Shown here piece after piece: positions 8,162 through 14,458 of a stretch of DNA of 14,458 nucleotides (its first letter is position 1; every line of letters starts with the position of its first letter). The stretch lies in the NCBI GenBank assembly GCA_937996535.1, contig CALKVF010000034.1, positions 1 through 14,458 on the forward strand, given 5' to 3'. The position numbers and the translations under genes are program-made. The stretch is from an uncultured Novosphingobium sp. (GTDB lineage Bacteria > Pseudomonadota > Alphaproteobacteria > Sphingomonadales > Sphingomonadaceae). Below the pieces are notes generated by a model that was not told the DNA's origin, made no database searches, and was given only the letters and a program-made list of their open reading frames with translations.

Positions 8162-8887
8162 TTACCGGCGCAGCGTGGTTTCCCCGGTGCGCCCCGGAAA
8201 GCCATCGAACAACGCGGCGGCGAGCCGGGCGGCAATCGCCTGATCCCCCCAACGGGCATCGCCTTCGCGGGTCACGATCTCGGCGCGGCCTTCCCACAAC
8301 GCGGCATCGCTCTTACGGTCCTTGATCCGCACTTCGAGCCGGGTCGAAACCAGCGCCTTGCGCGGCTTGCTGAGATCGACCGCCAACGCCATGCCCATCA
8401 TCGAACCGTGGTTGGAAACGCCCATCGTCATCGCACCGCTGACCGGCTTGTGCGGGGCTTCCTCGGGCTCGACCATGGCGCGGCGCAGGCGCAGTTCGGT
8501 CACCTGCCCGCCGGTGGGGTCGGCGGTAGCCACGTCATATCCCGCCTTGGCGAGCTGATCGACCACGGCGGCTTCAAAGGTCGCAAGATCGCGGGCATCG
8601 CCCGCCCCGGCATCGGCCCCCGCCTCAGCAGGCGCGGCGATCACGCCGATCGTGCCCTTGCCCAAAGCCTCGCCAGCCGCACCCTCGGCGCGGAACCGCG
8701 CCACGTCGATCTTGCCTTCGCGCGCCGTGCTTTGGCGGGAACTGCGCAGATCGCTGCCCGACCAATTGCCCCTGCCCCAATCATCATCCCCGCCCCAGCC
8801 GGGGCGCGGCTGCGCCGCCAGCGACGAGGCCAGCGACAACGAAAGGGAACCGGCGATCAGGGCCAGCGCGGCGCGGCGGATAGTCAT
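8162..8887 (-). CDS. DUF4136-like exported protein (paralogue of the downstream lipoprotein)
   Basis: The 241-residue product has a Sec signal peptide (MTIRR, core LALIAGSLSLSLASSL, probable cut after LAA at about residue 25) without a lipobox, followed by a Gly/Trp/Asp-rich low-complexity stretch (30-50). The folded part repeats the blocks of its neighbour: VARFR...LGKGTIGV (62-82), QLAKAGYDVATADPTGGQVTELRL (111-134), a methionine- and glycine-rich segment (152-168) and IKDRKSDAALWEGRA (188-202) with ALFDGFPGRTGET at the end. It should be periplasmic, unlike the lipid-anchored paralogue. The ATG at 8887 was chosen because the signal peptide starts there and GGAG lies 9 bases upstream. The frame stays open to an ATG at 9046, but that would bury the signal peptide and cross into galE. 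It is the first gene of the operon. Confidence 0.86.
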   Translation of the reverse strand: MTIRRAALALIAGSLSLSLASSLAAQPRPGWGGDDDWGRGNWSGSDLRSSRQSTAREGKIDVARFRAEGAAGEALGKGTIGVIAAPAEAGADAGAGDARDLATFEAAVVDQLAKAGYDVATADPTGGQVTELRLRRAMVEPEEAPHKPVSGAMTMGVSNHGSMMGMALAVDLSKPRKALVSTRLEVRIKDRKSDAALWEGRAEIVTREGDARWGDQAIAARLAAALFDGFPGRTGETTLRR

Positions 8888-9017
8888 GCTGAATTGCTCC
8901 GGGAGGGGAGGAGAGGAGACCTGCGGGCTAGGTCCGCGCGAATTGCCTGACGATGAACGCCATGCATAGCAATGCGGATTAATCACTTTCGCGCAGAGCC
9001 ATGCTACAGGCCCCGCC

Positions 9018-10025
9018 ATGACCCAGAAGCTCCCCGTTCTCGTCACCGGCGGCGCCGGCTACATTGGCAGCCACGCCGTCCTTGCCCTGCTCGACGCCGG
9101 CTGGCCGGTCTGCGTGATCGACAACCTCGTCACCGGATTTCGCTGGGCTGTGCCCGAAGGCGTGCCGTTCTATGAGGGCGACATCGAGGACGAGGCGCTG
9201 CTGGCGCGGATCTTTGCCGAACAGGGCGTGCGCGCGGTGATGCATTTCGCCGGCTCGGTGGTGGTGCCCGAATCCGTGTCGGACCCGCTGAAATATTATC
9301 ACAACAACACCGCCAAGACCCGCGCGCTGATCGCCGCCGCGGTCAAGTCCGGGGTGCCGCACTTCATCTTCAGCTCGACCGCGGCGACCTATGGCGTGCC
9401 CGAGGTTTCGCCGGTCACCGAAACCACGCCGCAGCGCCCGATCAACCCCTATGGCATGTCCAAGCTGATGACCGAGTTCATGCTGCGCGATACCGCCGCG
9501 GCCCATCCGATCAATTTCTGCGCGCTGCGCTATTTCAACGTCGCCGGGGCCGATCCGCAGGCCCGCACCGGGCAATCGACCGCCGGGGCGACCCACCTGA
9601 TCAAGGTCGCGGTCGAAGCGGCGCTGGGCAAGCGCGCGCAGGTCGATGTGTTCGGCACCGATTTCGACACCCCCGATGGCACCGGGGTGCGCGACTATAT
9701 CCATGTCAGCGACCTCGCCGATGCCCACGTGCTGGCGCTGGAGCAGCTGATCACCGCGCCGCGCGAATCGCTGACCATGAACTGCGGTTATGGCCGGGGC
9801 TATTCGGTGCTCGAAGTGCTCGATGCGGTCGACCGGGTGACCAATCGCAAGATTGTGCGCGTGCTGGGCCCGCGCCGGGCGGGTGACCCCGATTCGCTGA
9901 TTTCGGACAACACCCGCATCCGCCAGACCCTGCCGTGGGTGCCGAAATTCGCCGATCTCGACCAGATCGTGAACCACGCGCTGGCGTGGGAGCGCAAACT
10001 CGGCGAAATTCGCGCCAAGGCCTAG
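9018..10025 (+). CDS. galE: UDP-glucose 4-epimerase GalE
   Basis: The 335-residue enzyme interconverts UDP-glucose and UDP-galactose and supplies galactose for surface polysaccharides. It is an extended short-chain dehydrogenase. The NAD-binding TGGAGYIGSH lies at 10-19, DNL(VTG) at 35-37 binds the cofactor ribose, HFAG at 76-79, the SSTAATYG segment at 119-126 carries the catalytic Thr in place of the usual Ser, and Y145/K149 form YxxxK. RYFNVAGADP and the GTGVRDYIHVSDLADAH block are typical of GalE and not of general epimerases. The ATG lies immediately before the Rossmann fold; the Shine-Dalgarno sequence is poor. The gene is divergent from the DUF4136 operon across a 130-base interval. 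rpmJ follows 91 bases after its stop, probably with its own promoter. Confidence 0.96.
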   Translation: MTQKLPVLVTGGAGYIGSHAVLALLDAGWPVCVIDNLVTGFRWAVPEGVPFYEGDIEDEALLARIFAEQGVRAVMHFAGSVVVPESVSDPLKYYHNNTAKTRALIAAAVKSGVPHFIFSSTAATYGVPEVSPVTETTPQRPINPYGMSKLMTEFMLRDTAAAHPINFCALRYFNVAGADPQARTGQSTAGATHLIKVAVEAALGKRAQVDVFGTDFDTPDGTGVRDYIHVSDLADAHVLALEQLITAPRESLTMNCGYGRGYSVLEVLDAVDRVTNRKIVRVLGPRRAGDPDSLISDNTRIRQTLPWVPKFADLDQIVNHALAWERKLGEIRAKA

Positions 10026-10043
10026 TCAACGGGCGAGCAAAGG

Positions 10044-10072
10044 TTGACTTCCCGCCCCAGCCCCCGTAACGG
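10044..10072 (+). promoter_or_regulatory. Possible rpmJ promoter
   Basis: TTGACT (10044-10049) and TAACGG (10067-10072) are 17 bases apart, and the -10 lies 44 bases before the rpmJ start. The -35 is good and the -10 weak, as often in alphaproteobacteria. The -35 overlaps the right arm of the inverted repeat AGTCAAC/GTTGACT (10024-10030 and 10043-10049). Confidence 0.4.
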
Positions 10073-10116
10073 CCCGGCTTCAATTTCAGCGGTCGGAACC
10101 GCAACCGAGAGAAACC

Positions 10117-10242
10117 ATGAAGATTCGCAACAGCCTCAAGTCGCTCAAGGGCCGCCACCGGGACAACCGCGTGATCCGCCGCCGTGGCCGGACCTATGTG
10201 ATCAACAAGACCAACCGCCGCTTCAAGGCGCGTCAGGGCTAA
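10117..10242 (+). CDS. rpmJ: 50S ribosomal protein L36 (bL36), zinc-free type
   Basis: This 41-residue gene is easily missed because of its size. It encodes MKIRNSLKSLKGRHRDN...GRTYVINKTNRRFKARQG, the bL36 form typical of alphaproteobacteria. The protein is small, highly basic and binds 23S rRNA in the large subunit. It has no cysteine, so the zinc-ribbon ligands of the classical 37-38-residue L36 are absent. The ATG is preceded by GAGAGAAA, a modest ribosome binding site. It stands apart from the main ribosomal protein operons, downstream of galE and with a hairpin after its stop, so it is probably transcribed alone. Confidence 0.97.
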   Translation: MKIRNSLKSLKGRHRDNRVIRRRGRTYVINKTNRRFKARQG

Positions 10243-10256
10243 TCACCTGCGCTTGA

Positions 10257-10286
10257 CGGGTCCGGCAGTGCCGGTCCTGTTTCTCT
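10257..10286 (+). terminator. Probable intrinsic terminator after rpmJ
   Basis: CGGG-T-CCGGC pairs with GCCGG-T-CCTG around the loop AGT, with one T-T mismatch and one G-T pair, and is followed by TTTCTCT. It is imperfect but lies 15 bases after the rpmJ stop and before the HAD gene. Confidence 0.6.
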
Positions 10287-10351
10287 GACGGCCCGCCTCC
10301 GGTCACGGGGTGCGGGCCGAAGCCGTTTTTGCCAGCAGCGGGATGGGCCTG

Positions 10352-10975
10352 ATGAACGCGCGAATCGACAGCAAGGTTGAAGCGGTGGTGTTCGATGTCG
10401 GCCGGGTGCTGGTCGAATGGGATCTGGGCCTGATCTACCGCGATCTGATCCCCGATCCTGCCGAGCGCGAACGCTTCGTGACCACCGTGGTTACGCCCGA
10501 ATGGCACTTTCAGCACGATGCCGGCCGGCCGCTTGCGGAAATGATTCCCGAACGGATCGCCGAATACCCGCAGCACGAAGCCTTGATCCGGCGCTATGCC
10601 AGCCACTTCGGCGAATCGATCCCCGGCCCGGTCCCCGGCAGCATGGAACTGGTCGACGCACTCGCCGCCAAGGGCATGCCGCTTTACGCGATCACCAATT
10701 TCGGCGCCGAATTCTGGCCCCCGTTCCACGCGCGCTGGCCGGTGCTCCGCCACTTTAGGGATATCGTCGTCTCGGGCGACGAGCGGCTCGCCAAGCCCGA
10801 TCCCGCGATCTACGCGCTCGCCGCCCGGCGCTTTGGCTATACCCCTGGCGCAATGCTGTTCATCGACGACAGCCTCGCCAACATCGAATCGGCGCGCGAC
10901 TGCGGCTGGCAGGTCCATCACTTCACCGATGCCCCCACGCTTGCCGCAGACCTCACCGCGCGCGGATTGCTGTAA
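10352..10975 (+). CDS. HAD-superfamily (subfamily IA-like) phosphatase/hydrolase
   Basis: The 207-residue cytosolic protein has all four HAD motifs. Motif I is VVFDVGRVLVEW with nucleophile D15, motif II is ITNF (T115), motif III is K148 in LAKPDPAIY, and motif IV is FIDDS (D172, D173). The cap lies between residues 25 and 95, so it is a C1-cap protein. Motif I has D-x-G where classical phosphatases have D-x-D. The same D-x-G occurs in YihX-like sugar phosphatases and in haloacid-dehalogenase or epoxide-hydrolase-like proteins, so the substrate cannot be named. The start is uncertain: ATG at 10352 or 10343, and a GTG at 10310, are in frame. I prefer 10352 because homology starts right after it and GCGGGA lies about 8 bases upstream. 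A terminator hairpin follows the stop. Confidence 0.88.
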   Translation: MNARIDSKVEAVVFDVGRVLVEWDLGLIYRDLIPDPAERERFVTTVVTPEWHFQHDAGRPLAEMIPERIAEYPQHEALIRRYASHFGESIPGPVPGSMELVDALAAKGMPLYAITNFGAEFWPPFHARWPVLRHFRDIVVSGDERLAKPDPAIYALAARRFGYTPGAMLFIDDSLANIESARDCGWQVHHFTDAPTLAADLTARGLL

Positions 10976-11002
10976 GGCCGGCTGGCCGCACCTAAAGCAC
11001 AA

Positions 11003-11036
11003 GAAAAAAGGCCCTGCCTCGCGGCAGGGCCTGTCT
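11003..11036. terminator. Intrinsic terminator between the HAD gene and the CC_3452-type gene
   Basis: The arms AGGCCCTGCC (11009-11018) and GGCAGGGCCT (11023-11032) form a perfect 10-bp stem with loop TCGC. On the minus strand it is followed by six T, which makes it a strong terminator for the gene ending at 11069. On the plus strand the T-tract is poor (TGTCT), so it probably ends HAD transcripts less efficiently. Confidence 0.9.
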
Positions 11037-11068
11037 AGGGGGCTGTTAGGAGTGCCTGGTTTTACGCG

Positions 11069-11401
11069 TCAGGCAGTCGCGTTGCAGCGCTGAAGGTCTT
11101 CAACGCTGAGTTCGCCCTTCGGGGTGGCGAAGCTCGAAACCTGGCCAAAGGTCTTGGCGACCTGGCGGCAGGTGTTGACGGCGCGGGCGCCATCGACCGG
11201 GCCAGCGCAGCTGTCACCGGTGCAGCTCCACACCACGCCGTTGACGACCTTCGACTTCGGCGCGGTAAGCGCCGAGGAAAGCTTGGCGGTGTAGCCAGCA
11301 GCGCCGGCGTGGGCCGGAGCAGTGGTGGCCGAGAAGCTGGCAAGCGTGCCGGCAATGGCAAGACCAGCGGCGAGGACGCTGCGCGAGAAAGCGGTGTTCA
11401 T
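11069..11401 (-). CDS. CC_3452 family small secreted protein
   Basis: The 110-residue protein has a typical signal peptide (MNTAFSRSVLAAGLAIAG..., cut probably after AHA at residue 32) and a mature part of about 78 residues. Mature features are AAGYTAKLSSALTAPK, NGVVWSCTGDSCAG with C60 and C65, NTCRQVAKTFGQV with C78, and TPKGELSVEDLQRC with C106. Four cysteines suggest two disulfides in the periplasm. The whole pattern agrees with the CC_3452 family of Caulobacter and sphingomonads, whose function is unknown. The start at 11401 is set by the signal peptide and by AAGGGGA 6 bases upstream. It is divergent from the HxlR regulator, with a perfect palindrome between the two. A strong terminator lies directly downstream. 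Confidence 0.9.
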   Translation of the reverse strand: MNTAFSRSVLAAGLAIAGTLASFSATTAPAHAGAAGYTAKLSSALTAPKSKVVNGVVWSCTGDSCAGPVDGARAVNTCRQVAKTFGQVSSFATPKGELSVEDLQRCNATA

Positions 11402-11512
11402 TGGTATTCCCCTTGGATTCGGATCGTGTCTGTCTGGGCACGCAAGGATCGATGGGGTCCTGGGAGGGAAGGCTCGATTTGCGTTGCTAAGCGGCAGATA
11501 GTGCGATAGGTA

Positions 11513-11528
11513 TTCAGTTGCAACTGAA
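11513..11528. promoter_or_regulatory. Perfect 16-bp palindrome, candidate HxlR operator
   Basis: TTCAGTTG-CAACTGAA lies in the 208-base interval between the divergent CC_3452-type gene (start 11401) and the HxlR gene (start 11610). On the minus strand its TTGCAA could act as a -35 with TATCTG 17 bases further on. HxlR/MarR-type dimers bind short perfect palindromes of this size. That this regulator binds it is inference. The remainder of the interval shows a T7 run at 11550-11556 and a small GCGCA/TGCGC repeat at 11570-11580. Confidence 0.6.
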
Positions 11529-11609
11529 AACTGTGCAGCGCAGCAAAGATTTTTTTGTCGGCTGCAAAGGCGCATTGCGCTAGGGCTCGCGTGGGCCAAG
11601 GGGAATAAA

Positions 11610-12122
11610 ATGGGTAAACTGCACGAACCGCTTGATGACAGCCAGAGCTGCGGACTGCCCTCCGCGCTGGAAGTCATGGGCGAGCGCTGGTCGTTCATGA
11701 TCCTGCGCGCGGCCTTTAACGGCTTGCATCACTTCGAAGAATTCCTCGGCGCACTGGGCATCGCCCGCAACATCCTGTCGAACCGCCTTGCCCGGCTGGT
11801 CGAACACGGGATCATGAAGCGCGAACCACTGCCCGACGATCGCCGCAAGATCGAATACCGCCTGACCGAAAAGGGGCTCGACCTGCTCCCCGCGATGCTG
11901 GCGCTGCGCCAGTGGGGTGAAAAGTATGGCGTCGGTGTGCCGAGCAACCCGGTGCTTTGCGACCAGCGCGATGGCCAGCCGATCGCCGGCATTGCCATCC
12001 ACGCCCACGATGGCCGCCTGCTCCACTACACCGAACTCGAATGGCGCGACCGCGCCGATCTCGGCAAGCCCCAGGCCGAAGACGACCGCGACATCCGCCC
12101 GCAACTCAACGTCCTGCGGTAA
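11610..12122 (+). CDS. HxlR-family winged-helix transcriptional regulator
   Basis: The 170-residue DNA-binding protein contains a full HxlR domain (about 13-105). SCGLPSALEVMGERWSFMILR opens it, with GERW and the N-terminal cysteine C14 typical of the family. HHFEEFLGALGIARNILSNRLARLVEHGIM (40-69) forms the helix-turn-helix, and DDRRKIEYRLTEKG (76-89) forms the wing. The C-terminal 60 residues (110-170) are longer than in minimal HxlR proteins and include a VLCDQRDGQPI segment with C117, of unknown role. Some HxlR proteins sense oxidants or aldehydes through the N-terminal cysteine. Whether this one does cannot be read from the sequence. AAGGGGA lies 5-6 bases before the ATG. It is divergent from the CC_3452-type gene and followed 8 bases after its stop by a membrane protein gene. 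Confidence 0.94.
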   Translation: MGKLHEPLDDSQSCGLPSALEVMGERWSFMILRAAFNGLHHFEEFLGALGIARNILSNRLARLVEHGIMKREPLPDDRRKIEYRLTEKGLDLLPAMLALRQWGEKYGVGVPSNPVLCDQRDGQPIAGIAIHAHDGRLLHYTELEWRDRADLGKPQAEDDRDIRPQLNVLR

Positions 12123-12130
12123 CGGCAGCG

Positions 12131-13156
12131 ATGCCGGCGGGGGAAGCCAACAGGCCCGATCTCCCCGCCACGCCTTTGCGTGCCTTGGCGGCCCGGATCA
12201 CGCCCTTCCTGATCGTGGCCGCGGCGGGGTTGGCCGTGCGCACACCCTTGGCCGCTGCCCATCCGGTGACTGCCCTGCTGCTGTTTGCGTGGATCGTGTC
12301 AGACACCATGATGGTGGCGCTGCTGGCCCGCACACCGCAGCGCCGCCCGGATCGGCGTGCAGTGCTGGCAACGCTGGCCGCCGCGATGACAACCGTCCTG
12401 ATCGGAACGCCGCAGCCGCTGCGGCAGCTTTTGTGGGCATCACCGCTCGCCTTGCTCGCGATGGCAGCTGTGGTCCTGATCCATCTGGGAGCAGCCACAA
12501 TGGCGGCGTGGCAGCAATGGCGAGTTGGCACATCGGACAGCGCGCGCTGGCATGCCGCTGCATCCGAATTCCTGCCGCCGCCGTTTGTACGGCTGGTCGC
12601 GGCAGAACTATCGATCCTGCACATGGCCCTGCTGCGGTGGGGCGGACCGGCTGATATCCCGACGGGGAGCCGCGCCTATGCCTATCACCGCCATCTCGCG
12701 CCAATCTGTGCCGCGCTGCTCACGCTGTCGCTGATCGAGGCTGCCGTGTATCATCTGCTGGTCAGCCACTGGAGCCGAACCGCAGCCTATATCATGTTCG
12801 TGTTCAGCGATGTCGGGCTGATCTATCTGGTCGGCCTGATCAAATCGTTCCGCTTCAGGCCGATCCTGATCGAGGCCACTGGCGTTCGGGTGCGGGCCGG
12901 CATCCTGATCGACCAACTGATTGCGATCGATTCGATCGTCAGCATCGAAACCAGTTTCGATGCCGAGGCAGTGCGCGATCCGGCAACTCTCAACGCCGCC
13001 TTGCTGGCCTGGCCCAATGTGCTGCTTCGCCTCAACACCCCGCATCCCCGCCGGTCGCTGCGCCGCCGCCCGCCCTGCCTGACCATTGCCTTCCGGCTCG
13101 ACGATCCCGAGCCGTTTGTGCGGCTGATGCGCTGGCGGATTGACCAACCGAACTGA
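12131..13156 (+). CDS. Integral membrane protein of unknown function with PH-like tail
   Basis: I do not recognise this 341-residue protein as a named family. It shows about six hydrophobic segments: near 22-38, 45-66, 76-93, 99-123, 188-211 and 217-238. A hydrophilic loop (124-185) lies between the fourth and fifth and is rich in Trp and Arg. After the last helix, residues 240-275 (FRFRPILIEATGVRVRAGILIDQLIAIDSIVSIE) have the strand pattern of bacterial PH-like domains found in membrane proteins: a strand with a gV-x-V-x-aGil step, then an I-x-sI-x-sI strand. The tail is basic (RRSLRRRP). The ATG at 12131 follows the HxlR stop by 8 bases without a clear Shine-Dalgarno sequence, so translation may be coupled to HxlR. 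It ends 10 bases before the convergent yifB stop with no terminator between them. Confidence 0.75.
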   Translation: MPAGEANRPDLPATPLRALAARITPFLIVAAAGLAVRTPLAAAHPVTALLLFAWIVSDTMMVALLARTPQRRPDRRAVLATLAAAMTTVLIGTPQPLRQLLWASPLALLAMAAVVLIHLGAATMAAWQQWRVGTSDSARWHAAASEFLPPPFVRLVAAELSILHMALLRWGGPADIPTGSRAYAYHRHLAPICAALLTLSLIEAAVYHLLVSHWSRTAAYIMFVFSDVGLIYLVGLIKSFRFRPILIEATGVRVRAGILIDQLIAIDSIVSIETSFDAEAVRDPATLNAALLAWPNVLLRLNTPHPRRSLRRRPPCLTIAFRLDDPEPFVRLMRWRIDQPN

Positions 13157-13166
13157 CAGAGCCGCC

Positions 13167-14458
13167 CTACCCGCGCGGGACGATTCGGCGATAGCTGAGC
13201 GCCTCGGCAACGTGGATGCGGCCGATCTGTGCGCTGCCGGCAAGATCGGCGATGGTTCGCGCCACGCGCAGCATCCGGGTATAGCCGCGCGCTGACAGGC
13301 GCATGGCTTCGGCGGCCTGCAACAACAGCTTGCGCCCGGCCTCGTCCGGGGTGGCGTGGGTTTCGAGCAGATCGCCATCGAGTTCGGCGTTGGAGCGCCG
13401 ACCCGTTCCTTCGAGCCGCGCGGTCTGCACGCTGCGGGCGGCGGCCACTCGGGCGGCAACCTCCGCACTGCCTTCGGCGGGCGGCGGCAGGGCAAGGTCC
13501 ATCGCGCTGACCGGATCGACTTCGACATGCAGGTCGATCCGGTCGAGCAGCGGCCCGGACACCTTGCTCTGGTAATCGGCGCCGCAGCGCGGGGCGCGGC
13601 TGCAGCCCAGCACCGGATCGCCAAGATAGCCGCAGCGGCACGGATTCATCGCCGCGATCAGCTGGACCCGCGCGGGGAAGGTGACATGGGCATTGGCCCG
13701 CGCCACGGTAACCTCGCCGGTCTCCAGCGGCTGGCGCAGCGAATCGAGCACCGCGCGCTGGAATTCGGGCAGTTCATCGAGGAACAGCACGCCAAGGTGG
13801 GCGAGACTGACCTCGCCGGGCTTCACTTTCAGCCCGCCGCCGGTCAGCGCCGCCATCGAGGCCGAATGGTGCGGACTGCGGAACGGGCGGGCTCGGCTGA
13901 TCCGCCCGTCCTCCAGCGTCCCCGCAACCGAAGCGACCATCGAGACTTCGAGCGCCTCGGCCGCGGTCAGCGGCGGGAGGATCCCCGGCAGGCACGCGGC
14001 GAGCAGCGACTTGCCCGCCCCGGGCGGCCCGACGAGCAGCAGGTTGTGCCCGCCCGCCGCCGCGATTTCGAGCGCGCGGCGCGCGGTTTCCTGCCCCTTG
14101 ACCTGCCGCAGGTCTGGCCCGGGATCGGCCTTGGCCGCCACGCCGGGTGCGGGCGGCGGCAATTGCTGCACGCCCTTCAGGTGGTTGAGCAGGCTGACCA
14201 GATCGGGCGCGGCCACCACCGGCACATCGCCGCCCCAGCTGGCCTCACTGCCCTGCGCGGCCGGGCAGATCAGCCCCTTGTCGGCGCTGCCGGCATGGAG
14301 CGCGGCGAGCAGCACCCCCGGGGTCGCCACCACCCGGCCATCCAGCGCCAGTTCGCCCACGGCGAGGAAATCGTGCAATTGTTCGGCATCGGTGACGCCC
14401 ATTGCCGCCAGCAGCGCCAGCGCGATCGGAAGATCGTAGTGCGAGCCTTCCTTGGGCA
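13167..14458 (-). CDS. yifB: YifB/ComM-family Mg-chelatase-like AAA+ ATPase (5' end outside window)
   Basis: The frame remains open to the window edge (PKEGSHYDLPIALALLAAMG before the internal ATG at 14402), so the N-terminus is missing. The visible order is the end of the Lon-protease-like N-terminal domain (DLPIALALL...ALDGRVV), a linker, then the Mg_chelatase AAA domain with Walker A GPPGAGKS encoded near 14007-14030, FRSPHHSAS, and Walker B VLFLDELPEF. The cysteine-rich stretch NPCRCGYLGDP...CSRAPRCG leads into SGPLLDRIDLHVEV. The C-terminal Mg_chelatase_C helix domain ends in RTIADLAGSAQIGRIHVAEALSYR. ComM in Vibrio and Acinetobacter is a hexameric branch-migration helicase used in natural transformation. 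Homologues in non-competent bacteria are of uncertain role, so a link with DNA uptake is not claimed here. Confidence 0.96.
   Translation of the reverse strand, partial: PKEGSHYDLPIALALLAAMGVTDAEQLHDFLAVGELALDGRVVATPGVLLAALHAGSADKGLICPAAQGSEASWGGDVPVVAAPDLVSLLNHLKGVQQLPPPAPGVAAKADPGPDLRQVKGQETARRALEIAAAGGHNLLLVGPPGAGKSLLAACLPGILPPLTAAEALEVSMVASVAGTLEDGRISRARPFRSPHHSASMAALTGGGLKVKPGEVSLAHLGVLFLDELPEFQRAVLDSLRQPLETGEVTVARANAHVTFPARVQLIAAMNPCRCGYLGDPVLGCSRAPRCGADYQSKVSGPLLDRIDLHVEVDPVSAMDLALPPPAEGSAEVAARVAAARSVQTARLEGTGRRSNAELDGDLLETHATPDEAGRKLLLQAAEAMRLSARGYTRMLRVARTIADLAGSAQIGRIHVAEALSYRRIVPRG

Noticed and set aside
8888..9046. N-terminal extension of the upstream DUF4136 protein to an ATG at 9046
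   Set aside because: It would place 53 residues before an obvious signal peptide and overlap galE. The ATG at 8887 has GGAG upstream.
8979..9977. A 332-codon minus-strand frame opposite galE
   Set aside because: galE is certain on the plus strand; the minus frame has His/Arg/Gly-rich shadow composition without motifs.
10024..10049. Inverted repeat AGTCAAC/GTTGACT after galE as a terminator
   Set aside because: The 7-bp stem has a 12-base loop and no T-run, and its right arm better fits the -35 of a promoter for rpmJ.
11402..11698. N-terminal extension of the CC_3452-type protein
   Set aside because: The signal peptide begins at the ATG at 11401, which has a good ribosome binding site. The longer frame would cross the divergent promoter region and the HxlR gene.
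13167..14458. Interpreting the last gene as magnesium chelatase for chlorophyll or cobalamin synthesis
   Set aside because: The Lon-like N-terminal part, the NPCRCGY cysteine stretch and the C-terminal Mg_chelatase_C domain mark YifB/ComM, not ChlI/BchI.

Overview
The window looks like chromosomal DNA of a high-GC alphaproteobacterium, most likely of the order Sphingomonadales (Novosphingobium/Erythrobacter/Sphingomonas-like). The reasons are a UPF0262 protein, a CC_3452-type secreted protein, a zinc-free 41-residue bL36, an omega subunit of alphaproteobacterial type, and the overall style of the DUF4136 and GH25 proteins. This assignment rests on recognised protein families, not on a database search.

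Layout. The window opens inside ftsH (+, 3' half) and ends inside a yifB/comM-type AAA ATPase gene (-, 5' end missing). Between them, in order: a DUF3667 zinc-ribbon membrane protein (-) whose stop overlaps that of ftsH; a small exported Rap1a/Tai-like protein (+); a strong bidirectional terminator; rpoZ (-) and dnaB (-); then, divergent from dnaB, a probable + strand operon of UPF0262, a GH25-type membrane-anchored protein and cytidine deaminase (cdd). Facing cdd is a - strand operon of two paralogous DUF4136 envelope proteins followed by a cytosolic M14 carboxypeptidase. Next come galE (+), rpmJ (+) and a HAD phosphatase (+), a terminator, the CC_3452-type secreted protein (-), and divergent from it an HxlR-family regulator (+) followed 8 bases later by a six-helix membrane protein with a PH-like tail. 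yifB (-) closes the window.

How the genes relate. Most are housekeeping functions: protein quality control (ftsH), transcription (rpoZ), replication (dnaB), translation (rpmJ), pyrimidine salvage (cdd) and sugar-nucleotide supply (galE). Less ordinary parts are the tandem DUF4136 pair translationally coupled to an M14 peptidase, the GH25-like protein whose catalytic D-x-E is replaced by E-x-D, and the divergent CC_3452/HxlR locus with a perfect 16-bp palindrome that is a good candidate operator.

No tRNA, rRNA, CRISPR array, insertion sequence, prophage gene or recognisable defence system was found. No gene-free stretch exceeds about 210 bases. I did not find a convincing new multi-gene system; the candidates most worth checking are listed as findings with modest scores.
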